A stretch of 64,000 bases of DNA from Papaver somniferum (Eukaryota > Streptophyta > Magnoliopsida > Ranunculales > Papaveraceae), in the NCBI RefSeq assembly GCF_003573695.1, contig NC_039362.1:4376929-4440928 (forward strand). The letters are read 5' to 3'. Shown piece by piece: positions 23,872-35,540 of this stretch. Under the pieces are notes generated by a model. It ran no database searches. It was not told the origin of the DNA and worked only from the letters and a program-made list of their open reading frames with translations. Every line of letters starts with the position of its first letter. Positions within the stretch are counted from its first letter, which is position 1. Position numbers and translations under genes: made by a program.

Positions 23872-25521
23872 ATGATGACAAGGGCACTAGGTCATTTCTG
23901 TTCTTCTTCTCCTGAGCTAACCCTAGATTTGAAAGATTTTGCGGCGGCAATGATCTCGACTGTCAACTCTCCGAAATTCTTTACATCTTCATCTCCTATG
24001 TTGGGATTCAAAGAACTTGATCATGTCTTGTCCGACGATGATTTTGAAAGATCAAATGAAGCGCACCACATTTTCATGGATGTTTTCTATGGAAGAAAAG
24101 TTGCAGGAGGTGGTGGTGCTAAGCGAATGAAGCTGTCAGACGGGGGAAATGAATACTCCAATGGTGATTATTCGCCTATTCCACACAAGGCTCCAGTTCA
24201 ATTGAAATCATCAAAGGAAATTGTGGTTAGCCTGAAATCTGTAGACCTGTTTAACAACTATCCAACCAAAACATGTCCACTGGTTGAATCATCAAATGAA
24301 GGTTTAGTATGTACTACTTACCTGCATACAAGGATTGAAGAAGTAAATCGAAGAAGACGTGCTCGTGGGAATGCCTCTGAGAGTAAGTGTCAAATTGCTG
24401 AAACTAAAACAATCACATTTCCTGTTTCCAAGCATAGCGAGTGTTTGCTAGGGGATGATGCATCAGTTGCACATACATTAACTCTTTTACCTGTCCATGA
24501 AAAACCTGTGGAATCCACTCATTTTACCCCAAATGCAATTGAAACCACTGGGCCGAATAAATCTTTGAAGGATTTATACTCGCTCCTGCGCGGCCATGTC
24601 AATTATTTATTTAAGGCAGCAGGTTGGGCAGTTGAGAAGAAGCAGATAGGAAACAAACGCTGTGCGGATACAATTTATAAGTCTCCCACTGGGAAAATCT
24701 TTACTGCATTTTATAAAATTTGGAAATTATTTGGTGAGAGTCTGTTTGCTGGTAATTACAAGATGATACGGCAAGAAGACGGGAAACAGTGGACGAATAT
24801 CGAAGAGTTTGGCTCTAACTTATCAGAAGCATTGACAGATTTTGAGAAAGAGGATTGCAGTCAAATGGAAGCTTCATATGCGTTGGTTCATAAATGGTGT
24901 TTGCTGGATCCTTTTGTTACAGTAGTGAGGGTAAACAAACAGATTGGTAGCTTAAGAAAGGGAATTACGGTCAAAGCAGCCACAACTGTGGTGTCAGATT
25001 TGAAAGATAGAAGGGATATTCAGACAGGAAAGGAGTTTGTTGGAGAGCAAGTGAAGCAATTGACGAGTTCGGTGTCGGTGCATAATAACTCAGGTAGCAC
25101 AAAGGTGTCGGGTGACAATCTGCATCTCCAGACTGAACAAAATGGCGTAGTTGGTGAAAAGAGAAAGAAACAGGGTGCAAAATCTTTGAAAGTTGTTAAA
25201 CAGACTACTAGAAGGATTCAGGCCAAGACCGCGAGAGAAGGTTCTTCTTTGGCTAATGATTTGGCTCAAGGTTCTATGGCGCTGGAATTAGAGCAATCAA
25301 ACTCGAAGGATCTTAAGGAAACTCAAGGTAATGAGAAAGCACTGGGAATTTTTGCACCTGCTGATGCAATTCCTGAATTTGGAAATGCCCGAAATAACTT
25401 TGAACTATCCAAGTATCGGGATGGTGAGAGCTGCAGAGGCTCTGAAGCTTCAAAATTTGAGATGGACCCGACATCTGGAAAAACAGGGACAAGGCTGACA
25501 AAGAAGAGGCGGAAGAAGTGA
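23872..25521 (+). CDS. IDM1-like protein, N-terminal half only (549 residues)
   Basis: A single uninterrupted exon starts at ATG 23872. Residues about 231-305 contain a region resembling the conserved N-terminal segment of plant PHD-finger/GNAT proteins of the IDM1 type (SLKDLYSLLRGHVNYLFKAA, GWAVEKKQIGNKR, YKSPTGKIFTAFYKIWKLFG). Those proteins act in chromatin and DNA-demethylation control and usually exceed 1000 residues, with PHD and acetyltransferase domains further on. Here both are absent. The C-terminal third is Lys/Ser-rich and ends TKKRRKK, a likely nuclear signal. An RRRRAR patch lies near residue 160. Ten bases after the stop a MITE begins. It could be a truncated paralogue, a short natural family member, or the first exon of a longer gene. 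Confidence 0.6.
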   Translation: MMTRALGHFCSSSPELTLDLKDFAAAMISTVNSPKFFTSSSPMLGFKELDHVLSDDDFERSNEAHHIFMDVFYGRKVAGGGGAKRMKLSDGGNEYSNGDYSPIPHKAPVQLKSSKEIVVSLKSVDLFNNYPTKTCPLVESSNEGLVCTTYLHTRIEEVNRRRRARGNASESKCQIAETKTITFPVSKHSECLLGDDASVAHTLTLLPVHEKPVESTHFTPNAIETTGPNKSLKDLYSLLRGHVNYLFKAAGWAVEKKQIGNKRCADTIYKSPTGKIFTAFYKIWKLFGESLFAGNYKMIRQEDGKQWTNIEEFGSNLSEALTDFEKEDCSQMEASYALVHKWCLLDPFVTVVRVNKQIGSLRKGITVKAATTVVSDLKDRRDIQTGKEFVGEQVKQLTSSVSVHNNSGSTKVSGDNLHLQTEQNGVVGEKRKKQGAKSLKVVKQTTRRIQAKTAREGSSLANDLAQGSMALELEQSNSKDLKETQGNEKALGIFAPADAIPEFGNARNNFELSKYRDGESCRGSEASKFEMDPTSGKTGTRLTKKRRKK

Positions 25522-25530
25522 AAAAGCTTC

Positions 25531-25961
25531 AGGGGTTAGTCCACGAGTGAGTTGGAGGGAGTTTAATGTATTTTGAATCTTGGAGATTTTGAGGGAGTGT
25601 AAGAGAGTATAGGGAGTTTGAGAGAGTTTGGTGTGTTGAGTGTAGGGAGTTCGAGAGACTCTCCCAAAATCTCTACTTTTTTGAGAGATTTGGAGTGAGG
25701 CAAAAATACACTATAAACTCCCCAGAACTCCCCCAAAAAAACAAACTCCCTATCATTCTAATTTTTACCACTAACGGGGAGTTTAAGAGTTTCTTTCAAA
25801 CTCCCCCACGACTAAAGGGGTTTTTTAGCGAGTTTGGGAGACTCTTCTAAACTTTCCCACGACTAACGGGGATTTTGAGAGACTCCCTCGAACTCCCTCA
25901 CGACTAACGGGAAAAAACACAACTACACCCAACTCCCCCAACTCCCTTGAGGACTAACACC
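25531..25961. mobile_element. MITE (about 430 bp) rich in GGGAGTT/AACTCCC, just after the IDM1-like gene
   Basis: Imperfect inverted ends: AGGGGTTAGTCC at 25531 and GGACTAACACC ending at 25961, each followed inwards by GGGAGTT-type repeats. The interior repeats GAGAGACTC, CACGACTAACGGG and AACTCCC many times on both strands, so much of it can fold back. No clear target duplication was found (flanks GCTTC and TGCTT are only similar). Confidence 0.6.
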
Positions 25962-26280
25962 TTGCTTGTCCGAGATTAAAGTCACTTTGATAGTGTTAAA
26001 TTGTTCTGGTGTTTTGTAACACACAAGTTAAATTCAACCTGAGTGAGTTAAATTCCGATGAGCTAAATTCCTTAACCACTAGGGAAGAATTCATGGAATC
26101 TCATTTTATTTATTCTTTTTAAATTTCTACCATTTTCATGTTTACCATGTCCCAAGCCAAGCTACGATCCAAGTTAATTTTTCTCTGGCAATTACTTTTC
26201 ATCTCCGCGACTGACAAAGTTGACAGTCAATGTGGGTGTACATGGACCACGGACTCCAATGAGACACATACAGCTAAAGA

Positions 26281-29200
26281 ATGATTTTTACCTGGACAAA
26301 AAAAGGTTTAATTCGTAAAGGTAAAACTGGAAATCACATGAATACCTTCGTTATCCCAGATAACATTCTCCAACAAATGGAGATTGGAGAGTTCCCAACA
26401 GGATTTTTAGTGGGTGAAATTAGATACGGTGGTCTTCATCTTACAAATTTTTATATCCTGTTGGTCTTGGTTTTAAAGATTTAACACATGTGAAGTTGTC
26501 TTTGCTGAGTAAAACTGCTTGGAAATTGGTTCGCTCTTCCCAAAATCCTAAGATGCAGATATTCAACCATGGTCGTATTTTTGATTATAACAAAAAGCAA
26601 GACTCTTCTTGGGCCTGGAAGAATATTTGCTAAGGGCTCGACTTTATCTTTAAAAACTTCCGTTGGGAATGGTCGGAATGTCCTCGCTTTTAGGAATAAC
26701 TGGATCCCTAATCATGTTTACCTTTCACATATTTTTGCGTCTAGTCCTGATTACAGTGTATGAATTTATTGATCACGATACAAAGAACTGGAAACCTGAT
26801 TTAGTTGATGCATTTTCACTCAAATTAATGCACATTCTATTCTTATTCCTTAGGCTTAGTCTTATGGTCTTCCAATCTAGCACCTAGATTGGAAGTCCAC
26901 GCCATCTAGAATACGCTCCTAAGTCTTATGGTCATTTAGATCTAGTATCTAGATACGCTGAACCATTTCGCGAAAAAGTAGAATTTGGTCGCGCTGAATA
27001 GAACATCGTGACCATCTCAGCCATCGGACCAAAAAAATAAAACAATCTCGCTGAGCCATTCCGCGAAAAGTAGAATTTTGGTTGCGTTGAATGAAACAAC
27101 GGAACTATCTGGTTACTAGTTAGCATTCAAGATATATCTGGAGAGAGAAGTAGAAGAGAAGAATACACAATGCTTTCTGTCTAATATAGAAGCAAAACTA
27201 GCACCATAAAACTTAGCCTTAGCATTAGGATACCCATTACAGGACAAGATAGACTCATATGTCCATTTACTAAGAATGGCCATTTATAAGTGAAATCTGC
27301 ATACAAAGTCATTTCTGGTCAACTTGTTCACATGCAAAACCCTAATTTTGTAAACCCAACTTACAAATCCTTGTGGAAGTTCAAAGTTCTTCTTAAGGTT
27401 CAGCTATTCGTCTAGAAACGTCATGAAGGAATACTACCCGCTAAGACTACTATATTTAGATTTAGTCATGGTAAGGACAAGAAGTGTGATATGTGCAACT
27501 TAAATGTTTATGAATCTGCTAAACATCTTATCCTCCAATGTACTTTTGCTCAAGCAGTTTGGTTTCTTACTCCCGATAGAGATCAAATTTTTCAGGATTC
27601 AACCATGAACATTAGCATGGAAGATTGGGTCTCAAAGTGGTTAAATGATGTTACATTAAAATATAAAGTTGTTACTGTGTTCACAATAACCTAGTGTATC
27701 TGGAGGGATAGAACTTCTAGAGGCAATGGTGAATGGTTGGGTTCTATCCCCAAACTTTCTCACTGCTCAGATGTAATTTCTCCTCTGAATTAATTAAATT
27801 CTTTTACCTATCGAAAAAAATGAAAATCATAATTACTAGGTACAATAAAAGGTTTTGCTTAACTTGTGTACTCCGTTTACATAATAAGTTTTACTAAAAT
27901 AAGATATTTTATTGGAGACTTTTTTTTCTTCTTAGAAATTGGTTTTTATTGTTTTGATAACAACAAATTTTGTTTCCAATGCAAATAATTATTGTTTTCG
28001 ATGCAATAAAAAAAATAAAACTTGAATTTTAATATGTACACGGATATGTAAGTTTTGATTTTTTTTCTTTAAAATAAAATCTATCTGAAATTTCTAAAAT
28101 TTTAAAATTTTTTCTCTTGGACTGAGGTTTTTTTTTTGAAAAAAAAATGCGAAAATTTCATTAAAAGGTCAAGGAGGTCACGTCCTTTCACTTTCCTTTT
28201 AAAATCTCGAGTTCAGATCTGTAATTTTTTTTCTTTGTTTTTCAGAGCTCTCAAAGTCTTAATCTTTTTTCATTGCTCAACTTTTTGAAATCTGGTGTTT
28301 TGAATTGACATTGATTATGCTTCTGCCGGTTCACAGTTTATATTCTAGGTACTCTTATCCTCAATCCGATATTATGGATATCAGACAACCGGATCCTCTT
28401 GTTGAGAGAGTTGCCAATTTGTCTAGTCATCGTATGTACGAGCTATTGATTTCAAACACTCATCCTGATCATATCACTCTTCCCCTTCATCCATTGAATC
28501 GAGACTAGCTTTTTATGATAGAATGCGTTCTTGGACAGATGTGCAACCAGTTTTATGGGGCTATGTCCAAATCCATAACTCGCAATGGTTCTGTAAGAGT
28601 TAATCAAGGTAAGATCACAGTTTTGATGTTGTTTTAGAGTTATGGTGTTATTCTGCTCCCAATTCTAGTGATACATATTTCTTGAAATTTATTCATAGTA
28701 AATATCCTGTAATTTCACTTGGGATGGAATTTTTCAGCGTTGATGACCCAGGCTTTGCTTTTGACTTTAACAGTGGTAATGAATTGCTTCCGCTTATTGT
28801 TTCTGACGATTGAGAATTAAACGTGCACCTCTTACTCATAAGCCGAGGTTGAGGACATATTTTAATTCGTAACCCCCCTCTTGTGAGTAAATTTATTTAT
28901 TTATTTTTTAGAGAAAAGATAGATTTCTTTAACTCATTAAAGTTATAATATGGACAGGTATAAATCACTTTTCGATCTCTAGAAATGATCGTTGGCTGTG
29001 CCACAACTTTTATATAATCCTTAATCATACTAGTCCAGAGAATGAATTCGTCTTGATGAATCAAGGGATTGGAATAAAAATAAGGCATCTTGTAACTACC
29101 TTTCAATATTTTGGTGTGAACAATGTTAAAAGAATAACTAATAATGTAGCACATTTGATAGCTAACAAATTTAGAGCTAACAGACCCTCTTTTGAATTCT

Positions 29201-29330
29201 GGTGTAACATCCCAGAAGAATATGATAAAATTATAAGGGATGATAGGATTGTTAGGAAGAAGTTATGTAATTTTCATACTTGGTTGAAGCTATGTTTTGT
29301 ATTAAAAAAAGAAAAAAGGACAAGCTAATG
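26281..29330 (+). mobile_element. Degenerate LINE (non-LTR retrotransposon) remnant
   Basis: Translated pieces match the back end of plant L1-type ORF2. At 26470-26760: KLSLLSKTAWKLVRSS, SWAWKNI, VGNGRNVLAFRNNWIP. At 27350-27720: KVQLFVW, ILPAKTT and CDMCNLNVYESAKHLILQC, the zinc-binding RT tail. At 29100-29260: VKRITNNVAHLIANKF and FWCNIPEEYDKIIRDD, the RNase H tail. Stops and frame changes are frequent, and a MITE (26850-27221) interrupts it. The reverse-transcriptase core is absent. 27790-29050 is AT-rich without recognisable coding and may include other insertions. Confidence 0.65.
26850..27221. mobile_element. Probable MITE inside the LINE remnant
   Basis: Imperfect inverted ends (TTAGGCTTAGTCTTATGG near 26850 and CCATAAAACTTAGCCTTA ending 27221) interrupt the LINE zinc-binding region. 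An internal 50-bp segment (GAACCATTTCGCGAAAA near 26960) recurs at about 27053. The target duplication is not clear. Confidence 0.5.
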
Positions 29331-29638
29331 AAATATCAATTCCAATTTTTAAAAAACAAAACAAACTTGGGGAAGGAGGTCGGATTTCATTTGATCAATC
29401 CATTTCTTCCTCTTTGTTTCATCTTGTCCAAGTCTTCCTGTCTGTTTCTGCACTTCTCGAGCTACATTGCAACACCCAAAACTCTATTATTGGCGGTTGT
29501 TTTCATGACTGCCATTATTAGGGTTTTTGTTGCAGTTTATCTGATATCATGTCGAGGATGAGAACTCGATCGATAATAGCCATCTTTGTAATATCAGAGG
29601 ATGCTTTTCAATCTTCCGCAACATCTTCAACTCAGGAT
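29331..29638 (+). other. Unassigned flank left of the nested insertion
   Basis: A short open stretch begins at the ATG at 29549 (MSRMRTRS), ending where the nested insertion begins at 29639. It may be a fragment of the same locus as 57831-58215, but no known domain is seen and the simple joined frame meets a stop soon after the junction. Confidence 0.25.
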
Positions 29639-29728
29639 CAATGTTTTAAAAATCGGACCGGTCATCAAGCCAGTAAATTTACTAGGTCAGGTTCAAGGGG
29701 TTCAACTAGTGGGTTAACTAGTGGGTTA
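29639..29728. mobile_element. Left end of an old DNA transposon (outermost nest layer)
   Basis: It begins CAATGTTTTAAAAATCGGAC at 29639, the inverted counterpart of the end at 57822, with CCGGACCGG-type motifs inside. The flank CTCAGGAT (29631-29638) resembles CTTAGGAC (57823-57830) at 6 of 8 bases. The interior is replaced by later insertions from about 29729. Confidence 0.55.
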
Positions 29729-30722
29729 ATCATCGGAAGTTCTTTTTTATTACCCAAGTATGCATACTTGAGGTGGTCCAGAAATGGCTTCAGTTCTAGT
29801 TTCGGTGCCTGCACAATATAAGGTAAAGGAACCTCATTAGTTACAGGTAACGAAATATAAGAAATATTACCCGTTTTTTCTTCTGGTAGTGTTTTTAAGG
29901 CACCACACATCTCAACCAGTTCTTTGGCTAAGTTAACATCCAGGTTCGGCTGTCCGTGGACATCCAAATCTATGTTATTCAGTAGCACAACTCCAAGTTC
30001 ATCTTCACTATTCAACTCAAACATTTGTTGCGCTAACGAACCAATAACATCAATAGAGAAGGCAGAGTGAACATCACTAGGATAACGCATGGTTTCAAAA
30101 ATATTGAAACGTATGATCTCCTTATCAAATACCATAGTGAGTGCACCACTATCTACATCAATCTTCGTCTTTGCAGTCTTCATGAACGGTCTCCCAAGAA
30201 GTAACGAAGTAGATGAACAATTATCTCCATTGTGCATATCCACAATGTAGAAATCAACCAGAAAGATTAACTGATTCACTTGAACTAACACATCCTCCAC
30301 GAATCCTTTATGATATATATTGGACTTGTTATATAATTGCCTGTTTTAAAGGTCTGATATTCAAAAAATCATAAACATCGGCTGACATAACACTTATGGA
30401 AGCTCCCAAATCAAACAAAGCACACTCGAATCGTCGGTTACCAATGGTAACGGGAACTGTGAAACTGCCAGGATCTTCACACTTTGTAGGCATCTTCTTT
30501 AGTAACATAGATGTATAACTTTCGCCCACTTGAGTAATCTCATTAGCAATCAACTTATCCTTCTTTGTACACAAATCCTTCAAAACCTTGGCGTTTCTGG
30601 GTACGGTTCTGATGGCCTCAATAAATGGAATGTTGATGTGTATCTAGCTGAAAATATCCATAATATCCTTGTCTTGAGCTTGCTTCTTCGACTTGGAAAA
30701 ACGACTAGGGAAAGGAGGTGGT
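29729..30722 (-). pseudogene. Gypsy protease region (right half of a split gag-pol)
   Basis: Read on the minus strand from the insertion site, it begins IPPPFPSRFSKSKKQAQDKD, the usual linker between Gag and protease in Athila-like/Gypsy elements. Then come an aspartic protease with DLGAS in place of the D(S/T)GA triad context (CALFDLGASISVMSADVY), and the segment LLLGRPFMKTAKTKIDV before the reverse transcriptase. A frame break occurs near 30300-30330. The sequence stops at about 29729, so reverse transcriptase, RNase H, integrase and 3' LTR are lost. It is the continuation of the gag at 52079-53414. Confidence 0.85.
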
Positions 30723-30727
30723 ATGGT
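30723..30727. repeat. Left target-site duplication ATGGT of the 21-kb insertion
   Basis: ATGGT directly precedes the LTR start TGATGAGTGCC at 30728. It recurs at 52074-52078 directly after the LTR end CCACACCA. Five bases is the standard duplication for Gypsy integrases. Confidence 0.9.
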
Positions 30728-32794
30728 TGATGAGTGCCAAATATTGTATATATTTATCCCTTTTTGTTGGCATTTTAACTCGTCTTTGGTGCATTAATTC
30801 TACATTTTATCCCATATTCTGTATTTTCATTGTTTTCAAGAATAAATATTTTTCTTACTTTATTTTGCATTTTTAGGTAATAAATAAAGTCTGGATGAAT
30901 TGCGGAGCGGAATAGAGCAGAAAAGTAGTGAAAAGCCGGGAGAAATCACGCAAGGAAGCCGCGAAGAATGGTGCGCACAACCTCATTTTCTACACACAAA
31001 AACGCCTCCGTTCTCAGCCATCAGATCAGTTCTCAGAAGCATCCGATGGTCGCTCCTTCATAGAGCATCAAAATCTGAAGTCTCTGCCAAGCACCACAGC
31101 GCTGAAATTCCAAGCCTTCAGATTAGATGGTAGTTGAATCCAACGGTTGTTCCCTTGCTGTTCATCAAAGTTTGATATCTCCGCCTTACACTACAACACC
31201 TAACCTAATCTAGAACCATTCGTTTCGTTGTATCTCTTCATCCGACGGTCGCTCCTCGCTTGCCTCCACATCACCGTCCGATCTACCTACCAGCTCCACA
31301 TCTCACGGCTTAGTCTCGCTGAACATCAAAAATCGATGAAGCCGCCACACACTGGAGCACCAAACCCTATACCAGCTACCCAAACGCACCCTTCTTCCCA
31401 AAACAGTCGAGCTCTCCTTCACCACCATACCCTGTTTGCAGAGCCTTCCCCTTCCACCGTACACCACCACCTTCTCCACCTCTGTCACCACCATCTCTAC
31501 CACCTAACCTCCACCAAATCACCACCAAACACCACCTACACGCCGTAGCTACCTCCTCTACTTCTATAGCCACCTAACTTATTGATTTTTCACCACTGAA
31601 ACCCTAGGTGATAAATCAATAAACTAGGTGAGGCTATAAGACGTAATTGAAGCATGGGAAAGGTGCAGCAGACCAAGGAGAAGAATGGGTCGAGTTTAAT
31701 TTGATGTTGCTACATCAAATTAGGTAAGAATTTACCAAACCCTAGTTCTGTCAATTTGGGGTTTTTTACATAAATCCTAATTAGGTTGAGATAGAGCATG
31801 GAGAAGATAAAGTGGGTGATATAGGGTAGGTAATTGAATTCAACTGTGATTTTCTGTCACATTAGGTAGAACCCTAATGTCTACTGTTTTGGAGATTTTT
31901 GGGTGAAAAGGGTGTAAACCCTAATGATGTAATTGGGTATAAATTGGGACTGTGGGTGTGTGTGAGAGGGCATGCCTGGATTAGCCAGTGTGTCCAGAAC
32001 CAAGTTCTGTTAATGATCATTTTTGTGCTGTTAATGTTGTGTTCATGTTTAGTGTAATATCCTGTTGTGTTCTGTGTGTGATGTTTGTTCCTGTGATGTT
32101 TTGTATCCATCTGTCATGTTATGTTTGTGTTAATTAGCATGTTTGTATTGTTTCTACACATGATCATGTATTTTCCCTGTTTAAACTTCAGAGAAGACAA
32201 CTGAACCATGATGGTTAGCTATTAGGATGGTTTTTGTTGAACTCAAAATAGCTTAGGCTAGTTAGATTCCTAAAAGCCCAATTGACTTGTGATTAGTGGT
32301 GCTGTAAGAAGACCACTAATGCTAGGGGTTAGTGGTGGCTCTAAGGGGTTAAACAGCTACATTAGTTAGTAAGCCACTGCCTAGTTAGTCTGTGATTGGT
32401 TGTGCCTTAAACAGACAGCCAATACTAGGGGTTAGCTAAGGCTGTAAGGTTAGTTAACTAGACATATGACAAAAACCTGACCTAGGCAAACTAGCTGGGT
32501 GAAGGGAATTCTCATCCATCTCCTTACACTTCTCATCCACAATTTCTTTTCCATGTTCTGTTTTGGTTAAGTTGTTCTTAGTTTTTCTTATTCTTTGCCA
32601 CTGCCTTTGGCTCACTGCCACTGAATTTTCTTTGTTTCTTTGTCTCTTAACTTCACTGCCTGTCACTAGCTCAGACTATCTAGGAAACTTCAATACACCC
32701 CAAGTCCCTGTGGAATGATCCCTTGCTTACTTTCTATACTAAAACTTGGCCTTGTATACTTGCAAGAGTTTTTGTGTGTTTTCTAACCACACCA
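30728..32794 (+). mobile_element. LTR1, type A, complete (2067 bp)
   Basis: TGATGAGTGCC to CCACACCA, directly followed by AGTTTT and the primer-binding site. It has a TATA box at 31938 and AAACCCTAA-type motifs downstream of 31730. Its last 380 bp (32415-32794) equal 51694-52073 with about two differences. Its first 1388 bp match the start of LTR2 with about ten. Confidence 0.9.
31938..31944 (+). promoter_or_regulatory. TATA box of LTR1
   Basis: GGGTATAAATTGGGAC; the same block is at 38126 in LTR2, and its counterpart in LTR3 is TATAAAAAG at 45316. Likely the element promoter. Confidence 0.55.
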
Positions 32795-32800
32795 AGTTTT

Positions 32801-32818
32801 TGGCGCCGCTGCCGGGGA
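32801..32818 (+). other. Primer-binding site after LTR1
   Basis: TGGCGCCGCTGCCGGGGA, complementary to the plant tRNA-Asp 3' end except one base, six bases after the LTR. Confidence 0.85.
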
Positions 32819-33817
32819 CTTGGCATTGTGTTTTCGAAGCATTCTTATTTGCTGTTCTTAGTTCATCTAGCCTCACCTGCATATTCATCCTTGCATTGCA
32901 TACTCATTGCATCTTGCTGTCCTGATTGCATATCATATTTGCATATTAGTCATCTTTACATTCTTGCAATCAATCTTGCATTACAATTCTTGTTCACTGC
33001 CTTGCTGCTGAGCTGCTATTGCTGAACTTGTGGTGCTGAATTTGTGGTGCTGCTATTGCTGCTGAGCTGCTCCACCTGCTGCTGCTGGTGCTCTTGTGCT
33101 GCTGTGGTGCTCCTGCTGGTGCCAGGCCAAGAATCCTGTGAGCTTCTGCACCTGTTGCTGTTGATCTGCTCCTGCTGCAAAGCCCTGAGCTGGTGAGCCT
33201 GCTGAAGACCAAGCCCAACAAGACTGTGCTGCTGAGGAAAAAATCACAAGCCAATCAGTAGCAAATCACAAGCCCAACTGGGCCTGCTGAAGTTTCTGCC
33301 AAGCTTAACAAGTTGAGCCAAGCCCAACTGGGCCTCAGAAAAGCCAAAGCTTAGGATGATCCAAAGCCCAACTGGGCTTTTGCAACCAAACTGAGCAACT
33401 GGGGGGTGCTTAAGCAAGTAAGCCTAAACCCATTAGAGAAACCCAAACATGTGGGCTTCCAGGTTTTAATGTGGGCGGGGAAGAAAGGGGGGGGGGCCGG
33501 ATGGGATGGGGCGGAAAATGGCTTGTCGGCGTGCTCGGGTATGGGTTTGTAATTATTATTGCTGTTTTATTTTTATGGGTTGTGCTAATTTATGATAGCA
33601 TAATTTTAAAAAAAAAAATTTTTTTAAAAAAAAAAAAAAAAAAAAAATTACTTGCTCCCAAATTCTAAAACCAAAATTTTCTTTTTCCCATCAAAACCAA
33701 ATGTCTCCGCCAAAACCAAATTTTTCCCAACAAAACCAAATTTTTCCAAAAAGTCCAATCCCTTAAAAACCAAATTTTGAGCTTTGTAAACTCTTTACTT
33801 AGCCTTTGAGCCCAATC
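32819..33817 (+). other. Leader of internal region 1 with CTG-rich segment and A-run
   Basis: It includes GCTGCTG-rich sequence (about 33000-33240), repeats of AGCCCAACTGGGCC-type motifs (33260-33400) and an A-run (33627-33646). Frames here are low-complexity and not conserved. No gene is supported. Confidence 0.6.
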
Positions 33818-35540
33818 ATGTCTAGATCTTTTCTACAGTTGGGGAATACAACAAATCCCTTAGAGAACTTGCGTGTGGACATACTTCACGTTATGAACCT
33901 CCCATAGACCATGATGTCAATAGTCATAGGAATTATTATGGACATTTTCAAAGTCCCGAGCTCAATACATGAACCCTATGACTATTCGCACATGCATCGT
34001 TTGCCACAACGTGAAAATGAACATTTTGCTAGTGCCTCACTCACACAATCATCTCTTGTGGATCAATTAGAAGCTCGAATCGCAGCTTTAGAAATGCAAT
34101 CACATGAGGAATCTGTCACATCTAATTTTCTTAGGCAACCTGAAATCTATGCATGTCCCGCATGTGGTAGTTTAGACCACCCTGTTGAGAATTGTCATAT
34201 TTTGCATAATTTTAGGCAATCTAGAGAAAATCCAAGGTATGAAATGCCCATAAATTGTGAGAATGGTAGTCATTGGGACCATAATCAATCCTTTGAGGGT
34301 TGCGATCAATTTTATAAACCCTAATGACCATGCACACATGTACCAATCACCACAATTTGAACATGAAGAATTTTGTACTCCCATGAATTTAGACTCCACC
34401 ACAGAAGCTTTCAGACTCAGTGAGCAAAACTTCGATAGATCTACATCACGAATTCAGGCATATTTAGATCAGATTTTGCTTCACCTACAAAAGGAGGAAA
34501 TTCATGAGGAAATGTATGTTGTCCCTAATGAAGTGTCTAGTCCCATTCATGTAAATGATGTTGAATATGAACCTAATTTAGAGGAACATGAATCGACTAA
34601 CGACACCACCACTTTTAATGAGGACCAATATGCATGCTACCATGATGATGATTATGATGATTATGATGATGTGTTAGAAGAACATGAAAATATTGTGGAA
34701 CCTGTTGGTTCAATAACATATGGCTTCTCGCCCTCGACCTTCATGAATGTTGTTTTTTCTAATACTCATTGTAATTCATATGATTTTGATATTGACATGG
34801 GATTCGTACAATTATTCTGTGAAGATGAACATGACATAGGAATAGTTGAATCTTCTGTAGACACTAATATGCATGAAAATATATTTGATGTGTCTGATTC
34901 TCTACCTAGGTCACATTGTGATATTTCTCCTGATTTGCCAATGCATGAGAATGAATCTGTTAATGATGTTGATGACTCTGATTGTGATCTTGCCAATTTG
35001 TTTGATGATTGTGAGCATGTTGTGACACTTGTAGAAGACTTAGGAGATGTTGATGTGATTAGTAATGATGTGCCTATCCTCCTACATGAGTCACAATCTG
35101 ATGGCCTTCCACCCAACCTAGATTTGGTTTGTACCAATATTGTAAAACCAATTTTTCTGAGAATGCCCAACCTAGGTTTGGAACTGTGTGCTTCCCAAGT
35201 CCTCTTGGACTATTTTGCTTCTAAGTATAATACATTTGAGGAACCACAGTTGGAATTATCATGTTTGCCCGTCCCTAGCACAGTTCACTTTAAGCTAGAC
35301 CTTGTACATGATGAACCCCCAAAACTGCGAGATTTTGTTTCCAAAATTTTATCCGTTGAAAAATCCAGGTTTGTGGGTAGCTCATTTTGTTTCACAGTTT
35401 CACTTGCGTTTCTTTCCTATTATTATTGTGTGAAGCTGTTGAAACCTTTACACTTTGTCTTTTGGGTTGATCCTCAACTCTTTAGATTGTTAGTGTATGG
35501 TGAATTTTTTGTATATAATCCAGTAGTTAAAATTTCTTAA
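33818..35540 (+). pseudogene. Gag-derived zinc-knuckle ORF of element A, disrupted
   Basis: Homologous to the intact frame at 41022-42782. The start at 33818 (MSRSFLQL) meets a TAG after about 30 codons. Reading resumes at about 33970 with the coiled coil and knuckle (CPACGSLDHPVENC). A 2-base deletion near 34308 shifts the frame, and the acidic and C-terminal domains then read on to the TAA at 35538-35540. The product would therefore be broken in two places. Part of internal region 1. Confidence 0.8.

Noticed and set aside
28305..28508. 67-codon plus frame (possible gene)
   Set aside because: Isolated, no recognisable domain or splice context, and within the region of the decayed LINE.
30900..31573. 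Small frames repeated at 30900-31573, 37088-37761 and 44304-44977 (about 65-106 codons)
   Set aside because: Conserved only because the LTRs are nearly identical copies; types C and D do not keep the frames, and they lie in LTR sequence.
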